The translations under genes and the position numbers were made by a program. A model generated the notes under the pieces. That model ran no database searches. It was not told the DNA's origin and saw only the letters and a list, made by a program, of their open reading frames with translations. A stretch of DNA of 34,907 nt from positions 1 through 34,907 of the forward strand of contig CAIWPG010000029.1 in NCBI GenBank assembly GCA_903914535.1. The letters run 5' to 3'. This document shows, in pieces, positions 1 to 8,455 of this stretch (within the stretch, counting starts at the first letter, position 1; each line of letters opens with the position of its first letter). Source of the stretch: an uncultured Oxalobacteraceae bacterium. GTDB taxonomy: Bacteria; Pseudomonadota; Gammaproteobacteria; Burkholderiales; Burkholderiaceae_D.

Positions 1-234
1 CAGACTTAACATCGTTGCATTATTATCAGTGGCAAGCACACTTTTTGCTACTTGCGCCAGACGTTCAGTCCAGTAACCGCTGCCACAGGCGATTTCCAAC
101 ACATTCTGATCTGAAAAATGACGTTCAAAACAACTGTTTATTTTTTGCAACTCGGCCTGGCGATCAGCCGATTGGTAAACCTGTTCAATCCCGGCAGCAC
201 ATCCTGCGTAATAATCGTGTAAATTGGTCTTCAT
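1..234 (-). CDS. Class I SAM-dependent methyltransferase, 5' part only
   Basis: The reading frame is open from an ATG at 234 to the window edge (78 codons), so the C-terminal part lies outside. Residues about 45-56 read VLEIACGSGYWT, the glycine-rich motif I that binds S-adenosylmethionine in class I (Rossmann) methyltransferases. An acidic position about 20 residues later (LATDNN) fits motif II. The N-terminus (MKTNLHDYYAGCAAGIEQVY) is soluble, with no signal peptide. The substrate cannot be told from this fragment. It shares strand with the CysB-type gene just upstream (268-1209), 33 bases away, so the two could be co-transcribed. Confidence 0.8.
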   Translation of the reverse strand, partial: MKTNLHDYYAGCAAGIEQVYQSADRQAELQKINSCFERHFSDQNVLEIACGSGYWTERLAQVAKSVLATDNNATMLSL

Positions 235-267
235 CTGTATTCTCGTTAATTCCTAGTGTTTCTATTT

Positions 268-1209
268 CTACAATTCGTAATTATCTTTTCCACCCTGCAA
301 CACCTGATCAATTAACTTACGATTTAATGTCGGGGCCAGCAACTCGATAAAAGTGTAAATATAACTGCGTAAATACGCACCTTGCTTTAATGCAATCCGT
401 GAAATATTCATGCCAAATAAATGTCCTGCCGGGATAGCACGCAAATTCCTGTCACGCTCAACATCAAATGCCATACCGGCAATGATACCAACTCCCATTC
501 CCAACTCGACATAGGTTTTAATCACATCGGCATCAATCGCTTCCAGCAAAATATCGGGTTTAATCTGACGTAAAGTAAATGCATGGTCAATTTTACTTCT
601 CCCGGCAAATGCACCGTCATAAGTAATGAGCGGATAACGACCTATTTCTTCCAGGCTCAGGGCTTTCAGTTTAAGCAACGGATGGTCAGGCGGTACCACG
701 ACCACATGCTCCCACTGGTAACAGGGCATGGTAATCAATCCATCCACACTGGCAATGGATTCAGTGGCGATCGCCAAATCTGCCTGGTCGCGCTGCACCA
801 TTTCTGCAATTTGCCGAGGATTTCCCTGTAGCAACGACAAACGCACTTTAGGATACTTTTGCATAAACGCCTGCACTACCTTCGGTAAGGTATAACGTGC
901 CTGCGTGTGCGTTGTGGCAATCGTAAAGCTGCCGCTATCCTGCGCCGCAAATTCTCGCCCGATTTGTTTCAGACCTTCTATTTCCAGCATAATGGACTCA
1001 ACCGATTTTAGCACCGCTCTGCCAGGTTCCGTTAAACCACGAATACGCTTGCCATGGCGGGTAAAAATATCCACGCCTAATTCTTCTTCTAATTCAATGA
1101 TCGCTTTAGACACACCCGGTTGTGAAGTATACAGGGCCTTGGCGGCCTCAGTCAGATTAAAATTTTGTCGTACTGCTTCACGCACAAAACGCAGTTGGTG
1201 TAAATTCAT
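268..1209 (-). CDS. cysB: CysB-family LysR-type transcriptional regulator
   Basis: This is a 313-residue LysR-type regulator. The N-terminal winged helix-turn-helix (residues 1-60; NLTEAAKALYTSQPGVSKAI) matches CysB/Cbl closely, including the FTRHGKRIRGLTEPG wing. The rest is a periplasmic-binding-like effector domain. CysB proteins activate sulfate assimilation genes and respond to O-acetylserine or N-acetylserine. The start is set at the ATG at 1209 because AGGA lies a few bases upstream and the family begins MNLHQLR; an upstream in-frame extension of 14 residues has no support. It diverges from a TSUP-cysI-DUF934-cysH operon, the usual arrangement for a LysR regulator and its target. Whether it is CysB or the paralogue Cbl cannot be separated here. 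Confidence 0.88.
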   Translation of the reverse strand: MNLHQLRFVREAVRQNFNLTEAAKALYTSQPGVSKAIIELEEELGVDIFTRHGKRIRGLTEPGRAVLKSVESIMLEIEGLKQIGREFAAQDSGSFTIATTHTQARYTLPKVVQAFMQKYPKVRLSLLQGNPRQIAEMVQRDQADLAIATESIASVDGLITMPCYQWEHVVVVPPDHPLLKLKALSLEEIGRYPLITYDGAFAGRSKIDHAFTLRQIKPDILLEAIDADVIKTYVELGMGVGIIAGMAFDVERDRNLRAIPAGHLFGMNISRIALKQGAYLRSYIYTFIELLAPTLNRKLIDQVLQGGKDNYEL

Positions 1210-1371
1210 ACTATTCCTGTAGATTCTCTGGCAGACAAGCAAAGCTATCACGTCAAATGCCTTACAATCACGCCATTAAATTATGTCAATCAATTATGTG
1301 CTGCCTCTCTGCTTTTATGCACTTTCAAAAGAAACCACACGCATATAACGAATATGCATATAAGCAAATAA

Positions 1372-1390
1372 ATTCTAAGTAGTTTGGAAT
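1372..1390. promoter_or_regulatory. Candidate LysR/CysB operator, ATTC-N11-GAAT
   Basis: In the divergent region between cysB and the permease, ATTC (1372-1375) and GAAT (1387-1390) form a perfect dyad with an 11-base spacer, the T-N11-A layout of LysR-type sites. It lies about 45 bases before the permease ATG. A second dyad, GCATAT-aacga-ATATGC, sits at 1341-1357. Assignment to CysB is inferred from position only. Confidence 0.45.
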
Positions 1391-1434
1391 AAGCGCATAG
1401 TTTATTACGATTGCGATTCTTTGTAAGGGGTCCT

Positions 1435-2208
1435 ATGAATTTATCGTATGTAATTTCAGGTTTTGCCGTCGGAATTCTGGTTGGTTTAACCGGGGTTGGA
1501 GGCGGCTCACTCATGACCCCGTTACTCACCCTGTTATTTGGTGTTTCTCCCACGGTAGCCGTAGGTACCGATCTGGCGTTTGCATCAATAACCAAAGCAA
1601 CCGGAACATTTACCCATAAATTGCGCGGCACGGTAAACTGGCCTATTGTTAAATTATTGTGTATCGGCGCACTGCCCTCTGCACTGCTTGCCACACTCGG
1701 ATTACACTATTTCGGTGCGTTAAACAAAGAAATTGGGCAAATTATACGCTATACCATTGCCTGCTCCGTGTTACTCACCGTCGTTGCCTTATTATTTAAG
1801 GCTAAAATGCTGTCCTGGCTGAATAGTCATCCGGAAAAGCAATTAACAGGTGCTGCGCTGACTATCGCAACGATTCTTACCGGCGCAGTTCTCGGTGTGC
1901 TGGTGACTGTTTCATCCATTGGCGCCGGTGCTATCGGTGCCACCATGCTGGTATTGTTATACCCCCATCTGTCTTCCGCTGAAATTGCAGGTACCGACAT
2001 TGCTTATGCCGTACCATTAACCGCCATTGCAGCAATAGGACACTGGTGGCTCGGGTCTATACACTGGGCGTTGCTGGCTACGCTCTTATTAGGCTCCTTA
2101 CCGGGCATTACACTGGGATCATTAGCTGCACGTGCGGTCCCTGAGAGATTTTTACGTATTTTATTAGCAAGCACACTGACGCTGGTCGCAGCCAAACTAA
2201 TTTCATAA
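1435..2208 (+). CDS. TSUP (TauE/SafE, DUF81) membrane permease of the cys operon, putative sulfate transporter
   Basis: The 257-residue integral membrane protein has about 8 hydrophobic segments arranged as two repeats. The first repeat starts with GFAVGILVGLTGVGGGSL and the second with GAVLGVLVTVSSIGAGAIG, the glycine-rich signatures of the TSUP (TauE/SafE) family. Some TSUP members export sulfite or other sulfur anions, and others next to assimilatory genes (CysZ of actinobacteria) import sulfate. Its place directly before cysI, 31 bases upstream, and downstream of a CysB-type site suggests sulfate uptake, but sulfite export cannot be excluded. The start is the ATG at 1435 because AAGGGG lies at 1425-1430; an in-frame ATG at 1411 has no such site. 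Confidence 0.85.
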   Translation: MNLSYVISGFAVGILVGLTGVGGGSLMTPLLTLLFGVSPTVAVGTDLAFASITKATGTFTHKLRGTVNWPIVKLLCIGALPSALLATLGLHYFGALNKEIGQIIRYTIACSVLLTVVALLFKAKMLSWLNSHPEKQLTGAALTIATILTGAVLGVLVTVSSIGAGAIGATMLVLLYPHLSSAEIAGTDIAYAVPLTAIAAIGHWWLGSIHWALLATLLLGSLPGITLGSLAARAVPERFLRILLASTLTLVAAKLIS

Positions 2209-2239
2209 AAATTATCGCACTTTATTTTCGCAAGGATTC

Positions 2240-3937
2240 ATGATGTATCGCTACGATCAACACGATCACCAAATTATTAAAGAGCGTATTGCTCAATACC
2301 GCGATCAGGTACGCCGTCGCCTCGCCAATGAACTCACCGAAGAAGAGTTCCTGCCATTGCGTCTGCAAAATGGCCTGTATATGCAGCGCCATGCCTACAT
2401 GTTGCGTGTTGCGGTTCCTTACGGAATGCTATCCAGTGCGCAATTGCGTATGTTTGCATTAATCTCAAAAAAATACGATCGCGGCTACGGGCACTTTACT
2501 ACCCGTCAAAACATCCAGTTTAACTGGATAGACCTGGAGCAAACACCGGAAATTCTGGAGCATCTGGCCAGCGTGGAAATGCACGCCATCCAGACTTCAG
2601 GCAATTGCATGCGCAATACCACATCGGATGAGTTTGCCGGTGTTGCAGCAGATGAAATCATCGACCCGCGTCCTTATGCCGAAATTTTACGTCAGTGGAC
2701 CACATTCCACCCTGAATTTGCATTTTTACCCCGCAAATTCAAGATTGCGATTAATGGCTCGCTGGAAGACCGCGCGGCTATTGCGGTACACGATATCGGT
2801 TTAACTGTAGTACATAACAATGCAGGCGAAGCCGGCTTTAAAGTTATGGTCGGCGGCGGCATGGGCCGCACCCCTATTTTAGGTAGCGTCATACGCGATT
2901 TTTTACCACGCGAGCATGTATTGACCTACCTGGAAGCGATTTTACGGATTTACAATCAGCATGGTCGCCGCGACAATAAATACAAAGCACGTATTAAAAT
3001 TTTAGTCAAAGCTATCGGCGCAGATGAATTCCGGCGTCAGGTTGAAGAAGAATGGCTTAATTTAAAAGATAGCCCTGCTACACTGACCGACGATGAATTT
3101 AATCGGGTTGCCAGCTTCTTTACCAGCCCGGCGTATCTGACTTTAGCTGCAAACGATGCCGGTTTTACTGCACATGTCGGTGAAAATAAAGCCTTTGCCA
3201 ACTGGGTAAAACGTAACGTAAAAACGCATAAGGTCGCAGGCTATCGCAGTGTCGTCCTGTCGCTGAAAAAACCAGGTGTGCCACCGGGCGATGCAACAAC
3301 CGACCAAATGGAATTTATTGCCGATTTAGCCGATAAATACAGCTTTGGCGAATTGCGTGTCACCCACGAACAAAATCTGGTGTTAGCGGATGTGCAGGAA
3401 GCACAGTTGTTTGATCTGTGGCAAGCAGCCAAATCACATGGACTGGCTACACCTAACATTGGTTTACTGACCGATATGATTTGCTGCCCCGGCGGTGATT
3501 TCTGCTCGCTGGCCAATGCCAAGTCGATTCCGATTGCACTGGACATTACCGACCGTTTTAATAATCTGGACTATTTACACGACATCGGCGAGCTGGAACT
3601 GAATATTTCCGGTTGTATTAATGCCTGCGGTCACCACCATATCGGCAATATCGGTATTTTGGGTGTTGATAAAGATGGCAGCGAATGGTATCAGGTGTCA
3701 ATCGGCGGTGCGCAGGGATGTGATGCAGCGATCGGTAAGATCATCGGCCCGTCATTTGCAGCGAATCAAATGCCGGAAGTGATCGAACGCCTGATTACGG
3801 TCTATCTGCGCGAGCGCTATGAAGACGAAAAATTCATCGAGACGGTACAGCGCCTGGGTGTTACACCATTCAAAGAGTTTGTCTATGCAACAGCGATTAA
3901 AACCACGTCGCTGCATGGGGAGGATGATTATGCTTAA
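2240..3937 (+). CDS. cysI: Assimilatory sulfite reductase hemoprotein (nitrite/sulfite reductase family)
   Basis: The 565-residue protein reduces sulfite to sulfide with six electrons in the cytoplasm using a siroheme coupled to a [4Fe-4S] cluster. It has two ferredoxin-like half domains and two catalytic repeats. The cluster/siroheme cysteines are visible as C416-x5-C422 (CCPGGDFC) and C459-x3-C463 (SGCINACG). The family covers both nitrite and sulfite reductases; the neighbours DUF934, cysH, cysD and cysN point to sulfite. There is no CysJ flavoprotein here, so electrons probably come from another donor, perhaps through the DUF934 partner. AAGGA at 2232-2236 precedes ATGATG, and either ATG (2240 or 2243) may start. 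The end overlaps the DUF934 gene by 8 bases, suggesting translational coupling. Confidence 0.93.
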   Translation: MMYRYDQHDHQIIKERIAQYRDQVRRRLANELTEEEFLPLRLQNGLYMQRHAYMLRVAVPYGMLSSAQLRMFALISKKYDRGYGHFTTRQNIQFNWIDLEQTPEILEHLASVEMHAIQTSGNCMRNTTSDEFAGVAADEIIDPRPYAEILRQWTTFHPEFAFLPRKFKIAINGSLEDRAAIAVHDIGLTVVHNNAGEAGFKVMVGGGMGRTPILGSVIRDFLPREHVLTYLEAILRIYNQHGRRDNKYKARIKILVKAIGADEFRRQVEEEWLNLKDSPATLTDDEFNRVASFFTSPAYLTLAANDAGFTAHVGENKAFANWVKRNVKTHKVAGYRSVVLSLKKPGVPPGDATTDQMEFIADLADKYSFGELRVTHEQNLVLADVQEAQLFDLWQAAKSHGLATPNIGLLTDMICCPGGDFCSLANAKSIPIALDITDRFNNLDYLHDIGELELNISGCINACGHHHIGNIGILGVDKDGSEWYQVSIGGAQGCDAAIGKIIGPSFAANQMPEVIERLITVYLRERYEDEKFIETVQRLGVTPFKEFVYATAIKTTSLHGEDDYA

Positions 3938-4493
3938 TACTGAAAAAAATACTGAAACACATATCGAAGCTGCACGCACCATTATCAGAGACCGGCAAAT
4001 TGTAGCCGACCACTGGACAGTATTACGCTTAGCGGCAACGGACGATGCACAAACCGTATCAGTACCAGATGGCTTCGTCATTGTACCGCTGTCGGTCTGG
4101 AACACACAAACTGCACTGGCTGCACGCAAAGACATCGGCGTCTGGATCGCCAGCCATGAACGTGCTGAAGAATTAAGCGGCCAGATACACGACTTGCCCG
4201 TCATTGCCATTGATTTTCCTAAGTTTTCGGATGGACGCGGTTACTCAATTGCCTACAATTTACGCAGCCGCCTGGCCTATCAGGGTGAATTACGCGCTAT
4301 CGGTGATGTATTACGCGATCAATTATTTTTTATGCAACGGGTTGGCTTTAATGCCTACGCCACACGTGCTGACCGCAGCATAGAAGATGCATTAAAAGGA
4401 CTCTCCGATTTTAGCGAGGCATATCAAACCTCATGGGATCAAAAAACCCCCTTGTTCAAACGCACAGAACGCACAGGAGCAGTTCATGGCTAA
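3930..4493 (+). CDS. DUF934 protein, sulfite-reduction accessory
   Basis: This 187-residue soluble protein belongs to DUF934, a family found in proteobacteria almost always beside CysI and CysH and often described as a probable oxidoreductase in sulfite reduction. Its biochemical role is not established. The core is recognisable as IAIDFPKFSDGRGYSIAYNL followed by RGELRAIGDVLRDQLFFM-like residues (here YQGELRAIGDVLRDQLFFMQ) near residues 90-135. The start is the ATG at 3930, 6 bases after GGGGAGG (3917-3923); the ATG at 3924 is too close to that site. It overlaps cysI by 8 bases and cysH by 8 bases, so all three are likely made from one message. Because CysJ is absent here, a role in delivering electrons to CysI is a reasonable inference. 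Confidence 0.85.
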   Translation: MLNTEKNTETHIEAARTIIRDRQIVADHWTVLRLAATDDAQTVSVPDGFVIVPLSVWNTQTALAARKDIGVWIASHERAEELSGQIHDLPVIAIDFPKFSDGRGYSIAYNLRSRLAYQGELRAIGDVLRDQLFFMQRVGFNAYATRADRSIEDALKGLSDFSEAYQTSWDQKTPLFKRTERTGAVHG

Positions 4494-5220
4494 TTCCGAC
4501 ACCGGCACGGCACCTGAGGGCTTTGCTGAGCGACTGGCAACAACCAAAGCTATCCTGGCGCAGATTGCCAGCGAATTTGCACCCTCCGTATTTGCTTCCA
4601 GCCTGGCTGCCGAAGATATGGTGCTCACGGACTTAATTTTACGCAGCCAGCCCGAAATAGGTATTTTTTCACTGGAAACAGGTCGCCTGCCGGCAGAAAC
4701 ACTCAAGGTACTGGATCAGGTTAAGCAGGTTTACGGTCATCAGGTAACACTGTATTACCCGAACCCGGATGCTGTCACGGCCTATGTGGAAAATAAAGGA
4801 CTGAACGCTTTTTACGATAGTGTGGAATTGCGTAAAGAATGTTGCTACATCCGTAAAGTAGAACCCTTAGGTCGCGCACTGGCTGGTAATAAGTCATGGG
4901 TTACCGGCCAGCGCCGCGCCCAGTCAGCCACACGTTCCGGCCTGGATGTTCAGGAAAACGATGAAGCACACGGACTGGCTAAATTTAATCCGCTGGCCGA
5001 CTGGTCAGAACAAGATGTATGGCATTATATTAAATTAAACCAGGTTCCTTACAATGCACTACACGATGCAGGATTCCCTTCTATCGGTTGCGAGCCTTGT
5101 ACCCGTGCAGTTCAGCCCGGCGAAGATGTGCGTGCCGGTCGCTGGTGGTGGGAAACTCCGGAAAGCAAAGAGTGCGGTTTGCACGTGGTGGATGGTAAAC
5201 TGGTTCGAATTAAAAAATAA
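4486..5220 (+). CDS. cysH: Adenylyl-sulfate (APS) reductase, thioredoxin-dependent
   Basis: The 244-residue enzyme reduces adenylyl sulfate to sulfite plus AMP. The adenine-nucleotide hydrolase-like fold is seen in SSLAAEDMVL (38-47) and SLETGRLP (62-69). Four cysteines, C119-C120 (KECCYIRK) and C202/C205 (GCEPC), are the [4Fe-4S] ligands that separate APS reductases from cluster-free PAPS reductases of the E. coli type. C230 in the ECGLH tail is the catalytic nucleophile that forms the thiosulfonate. The APS type agrees with the absence of an APS kinase (cysC) in this cluster and with the short CysN. The gene overlaps the DUF934 gene by 8 bases and ends the first cys transcription block before a 108-base gap. 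Confidence 0.94.
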   Translation: MANSDTGTAPEGFAERLATTKAILAQIASEFAPSVFASSLAAEDMVLTDLILRSQPEIGIFSLETGRLPAETLKVLDQVKQVYGHQVTLYYPNPDAVTAYVENKGLNAFYDSVELRKECCYIRKVEPLGRALAGNKSWVTGQRRAQSATRSGLDVQENDEAHGLAKFNPLADWSEQDVWHYIKLNQVPYNALHDAGFPSIGCEPCTRAVQPGEDVRAGRWWWETPESKECGLHVVDGKLVRIKK

Positions 5221-5261
5221 CAGATAATAAGTAGTTAATAAACAAGCAATTAAGGAATAAT

Positions 5262-5293
5262 CAGGAACGCTCAGCACCATTCAAGCGTTCCTG
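5262..5293. repeat. Perfect 10-bp inverted repeat between cysH and cysD
   Basis: CAGGAACGCT (5262-5271) and AGCGTTCCTG (5284-5293) are exact reverse complements around a 12-base loop. No run of T follows on either strand, so it is not a standard intrinsic terminator. It may be an mRNA processing or attenuation structure between cysH and cysD, or a protein-binding dyad. Confidence 0.55.
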
Positions 5294-5328
5294 TATTAGT
5301 TGGCACATACCTATTTAGGCTTTAAATT

Positions 5329-6258
5329 ATGAACGCACATCAGCAGTTTATCGATGCAGCCAGTAACCGTCACTTAGACTGGCTGGAATCCGAAGCAATT
5401 CACATCATGCGCGAAGTCGCTGCCGAATGCAGCAATCCGGTATTATTATTCTCGGGCGGTAAAGACTCAGTCGTCTTGCTGCGCATCGCTGAAAAAGCAT
5501 TCCGTCCCGGCTCTTTCCCATTCCCGATGATGCATATTGACACCGGCCACAACTTTGCCGAAGTCATTACCTTCCGTGACAAACGTATTGCCGAATTGGG
5601 CGAACGTCTGATCGTGCGCTCAGTAGAAGATTCCATCAGCCGCGGCACCGTGCGCTTGCGCAATCCGCTGACCGATTCACGCAATGCCGCACAGGCCGTG
5701 ACTCTGCTTGAAAGCATCGAAGAATTCAAATTTGATGCCTGCATCGGCGGCGCACGTCGCGATGAAGAAAAAGCCCGCGCCAAAGAACGGATTTTTTCCT
5801 TCCGTGACGAATTTGGTCAATGGGACCCGAAAGCACAACGTCCTGAATTGTGGGATTTGTATAATACCCGCGTTCATCCGGGTCAAAACATGCGTGTTTT
5901 CCCGATTTCCAACTGGACAGAGCTGGATGTCTGGCAGTATATCGAACGTGAAAAATTAGAATTACCACCCATTTATTTTGCCCATGAACGTGAAGTTATT
6001 CCACGTAATGGCATGCTGATTCCGCTCACTGACCTGACACCGGCCAAAGAGGGCGAACAGGTAGAAACCCAAGTGGTGCGCTTCCGTACCGTCGGCGATA
6101 TTTCCTGCACCTGCCCGGTCGCATCCGATGCGACAACAGTGGCACAAATTATTGCCGAAACAGCGATTACGCAAATTACCGAGCGCGGTGCGACACGCAC
6201 GGACGATCAAACGTCAGAAGCCTCAATGGAAAAACGCAAAAAACAAGGATACTTCTGA
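5329..6258 (+). CDS. cysD: Sulfate adenylyltransferase subunit 2 (ATP sulfurylase small subunit)
   Basis: The 309-residue subunit forms the AMP-sulfate bond of APS from ATP and sulfate, driven by GTP hydrolysis on CysN. The PP-loop SGGKDS is at residues 42-47, followed by HIDTGHNFAEVITFRDK and the GGARRDEEKARAKERIFSFRD-type stretch (about 140-160) typical of CysD. The ending (EKRKKQGYF) is the conserved C-terminus of the family. The length is the usual one. Its stop overlaps the cysN start (TGATG at 6256-6260), so the two subunits are translationally coupled. There is no strong Shine-Dalgarno sequence; AGG sits at about 5317-5319. Confidence 0.96.
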   Translation: MNAHQQFIDAASNRHLDWLESEAIHIMREVAAECSNPVLLFSGGKDSVVLLRIAEKAFRPGSFPFPMMHIDTGHNFAEVITFRDKRIAELGERLIVRSVEDSISRGTVRLRNPLTDSRNAAQAVTLLESIEEFKFDACIGGARRDEEKARAKERIFSFRDEFGQWDPKAQRPELWDLYNTRVHPGQNMRVFPISNWTELDVWQYIEREKLELPPIYFAHEREVIPRNGMLIPLTDLTPAKEGEQVETQVVRFRTVGDISCTCPVASDATTVAQIIAETAITQITERGATRTDDQTSEASMEKRKKQGYF

Positions 6259-7589
6259 TGAACGCCGTCACCCCTAACGTAGCTACTCCGGAAATAAAAG
6301 AACGCGGCTTGTTACGCTTTATCACAGCCGGTTCCGTCGACGATGGTAAAAGCACGCTGATAGGCCGCCTGCTGTTTGACAGCAAAGGTATCTTTGCCGA
6401 TCAGCTGGATGCCATGTCACGCGCCAAACACAAGCGCACCGTGGGCGATACCATTGATTTATCCCTGCTGACCGACGGTCTGGAAGCAGAACGCGAACAA
6501 GGCATTACCATTGACGTGGCATACCGCTATTTTGCTACGCCAAAACGCAAATTCATCATTGCCGATACTCCGGGTCATGAGCAATATACCCGCAACATGG
6601 TCACCGGTGCCTCGACCGCAGATGCCGTCATCATTCTGGTCGATGTATCCAAGGTCAAATTTAACGACGATGGCAGCGTCGATTTGCTGATTCAGACTAA
6701 ACGCCATTCGACCATTGCGCACTTGCTGCAAATCGAACACGTTATTGTGGCTGTCAACAAAATGGATCTGATCGATTTTGATGAATCAAAATACAAGCGT
6801 ATCGTCAGCGCCTATCAGGAATTTGCTGCCCAACTCGGTTTACGCGATGTCTGCCCTATCCCCCTGTCTGCCTTAACCGGTGACAATGTGGTGGATAAAG
6901 GCGATAAACTGGCCTGGTATCAGGGTCCTACCCTGATCGACTTACTGGAATCACTCAGCGTGTACGATGCTTCACACGATGAACCATTGCGCTTCCCGGT
7001 ACAACTGGTTGCACGCCACAATGGCCATGAAGCCAATGATTTCCGTGGTTATATGGGGCGTATTGAAGCAGGTAAAATCAGCAAGGGAGATACCCTCACG
7101 GTGCAGCCTTCCGGCCAGACCGCCACCGTCAAAGATATCCTGACTCTGGATGGTTCACTGGACAGCGCCGTAGTGGGCCAGTCCGTGACAATCTTACTCA
7201 ATGAATACCTGGATATTTCACGCGGCGACATGCTGGTTGAATCCGGTCGTCCTGCCACCCTGCTTAAAAACCTGGAAGCTGATGTATGCTGGCTGTCAGA
7301 AGATCCGCTCGATTTCCGTCGTAAATACTGGTTAAAACACACGACCAAGCAAGTAGCTGCCCGTGTTACCGGCATTAATACCCTGCTGGACATTAATACA
7401 CAGCAAACACGTTCGGCAGACAGCTTAAAACTGAACGATATCGCACGCGTAAAAATCACGGTACAACAAGCTCTGGCGGCCGACAACTACGACGATATCC
7501 GTAGTACCGGTGCATTTATTCTGATTGATGAAGTGACCCATCAGACCGTTGCAGCAGGAATGATACGTTTAGTACCACAAACTGCCTGA
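6258..7589 (+). CDS. cysN: Sulfate adenylyltransferase subunit 1 (GTPase)
   Basis: The 443-residue translational-GTPase-like subunit couples GTP hydrolysis to APS synthesis by CysD. G-motifs are clear: GSVDDGKST (25-33), DTPGH (103-107) and NKMD (167-170), followed by two beta-barrel domains as in EF-Tu. The length matches a stand-alone CysN; there is no C-terminal APS kinase (CysC) domain as in NodQ/CysNC fusions. This agrees with the adjacent APS-type CysH, which needs no PAPS. It overlaps cysD by one base. Confidence 0.96.
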   Translation: MNAVTPNVATPEIKERGLLRFITAGSVDDGKSTLIGRLLFDSKGIFADQLDAMSRAKHKRTVGDTIDLSLLTDGLEAEREQGITIDVAYRYFATPKRKFIIADTPGHEQYTRNMVTGASTADAVIILVDVSKVKFNDDGSVDLLIQTKRHSTIAHLLQIEHVIVAVNKMDLIDFDESKYKRIVSAYQEFAAQLGLRDVCPIPLSALTGDNVVDKGDKLAWYQGPTLIDLLESLSVYDASHDEPLRFPVQLVARHNGHEANDFRGYMGRIEAGKISKGDTLTVQPSGQTATVKDILTLDGSLDSAVVGQSVTILLNEYLDISRGDMLVESGRPATLLKNLEADVCWLSEDPLDFRRKYWLKHTTKQVAARVTGINTLLDINTQQTRSADSLKLNDIARVKITVQQALAADNYDDIRSTGAFILIDEVTHQTVAAGMIRLVPQTA

Positions 7590-7688
7590 TGATCTGGTTT
7601 CGGGTAAAATAGAGTCCGATAGCATAACTTACCCGATATGATTTATTTAGTCATAATCACTTAATGTTATTAGCTTAATGCAAGATAG

Positions 7689-7720
7689 CGGCAGAGCGCG
7701 GTACACACCGCCCTCTGCCG
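7689..7720. repeat. Strong GC-rich hairpin between cysN and cobA
   Basis: CGGCAGAG (7689-7696) pairs with CTCTGCCG (7713-7720). After one C/C mismatch, GCGGT (7698-7702) pairs with ACCGC (7707-7711) around an ACAC loop. There is no T-run after it, so it could be a Rho-independent-like pause, a 3' stabilising stem for the cysDN message, or an element in the cobA leader. It lies 40 bases before the cobA ATG. Confidence 0.6.
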
Positions 7721-7759
7721 TTGTCGTCCTACACGACCAATAAAAAATCAGGAAAAATT

Positions 7760-8455
7760 ATGGGTAAAGTTGTTTTAATCGGAGCCGGTCCCGGTGCAGC
7801 AGACCTGATCACTGTGCGCGGCGCAAAGCTGCTGGCACAAGCCGATGTCGTATTGCACGATGCCCTGGTTACTGAAGACATGCTGGCCTTATGCCCTCAA
7901 GCCTTAAAAATTTTGGTCGGAAAACGTTCAGGACAACTCTCTACCGCACAAACCTTTATCAATCAGCAATTAATCCGGTACGGACAAAGCCATAATCTGG
8001 TGGTGCGTCTGAAAGGTGGCGACCCGATGCTATTCGGACGCGCAGATGAAGAACTCTCCGCGCTGGAACAAGCCGGTATCCCGGTAGAAGTCGTACCCGG
8101 CATCAGTACTGCTTTTGCCGCCGCTGCTGCAACCCTGCAACCACTCACCAAACGCGGCTGCGCCCGCAGCGTTGCTTTTTTTACGTCGAGCAGTGCGCCG
8201 GAATTACCTGAAACAACGCAACTGCCCGATTGCGACACACTGGCACAGTATATGGGTGGCAAAAAAGCCTTACAAACTGCCGAAATTCTGCTGGCGCAAG
8301 GCCGCTCCCCACAATTGCCGGTAGTTATTATAGAAAATTGCAGCTTACCAAATCAGCGTATCCAACGCCTGAAACTGATTGACCTGCAACAAGGCCTGGA
8401 GCAATGCCAGGGACCGGTATTAGTCATGATGGGTGAAGCCTGCGCACCACGTTAG
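7760..8455 (+). CDS. cobA: Uroporphyrinogen-III C-methyltransferase (SUMT)
   Basis: The 231-residue enzyme methylates uroporphyrinogen III at C2 and C7 to precorrin-2, the first step towards siroheme, the cofactor of the CysI encoded upstream. Family motifs are GAGPGAADLITVRGAKLL (8-25), HDALV, VGKRSG, VVRLKGGDPMLFGR (about 80-93) and VVPGISTAFAAAA. The methyltransferase is shorter than many family members (about 250-280) and lacks the CysG dehydrogenase/chelatase half, so those steps must be encoded elsewhere. The start is the ATG at 7760 after CAGGA; in-frame codons further upstream lie on the 7689-7720 hairpin. It is the last gene of the cys region. Confidence 0.92.
   Translation: MGKVVLIGAGPGAADLITVRGAKLLAQADVVLHDALVTEDMLALCPQALKILVGKRSGQLSTAQTFINQQLIRYGQSHNLVVRLKGGDPMLFGRADEELSALEQAGIPVEVVPGISTAFAAAAATLQPLTKRGCARSVAFFTSSSAPELPETTQLPDCDTLAQYMGGKKALQTAEILLAQGRSPQLPVVIIENCSLPNQRIQRLKLIDLQQGLEQCQGPVLVMMGEACAPR

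Noticed and set aside
15-350. Plus-strand 111-codon frame at the left edge
   Set aside because: It lies antisense to the methyltransferase fragment and the end of cysB, both of which have clear motifs.
1290-1694. Minus-strand 134-codon frame over the cysB-TSUP gap
   Set aside because: It mostly covers the TSUP gene in antisense and has no recognisable motif; the gap is better explained as a promoter region.
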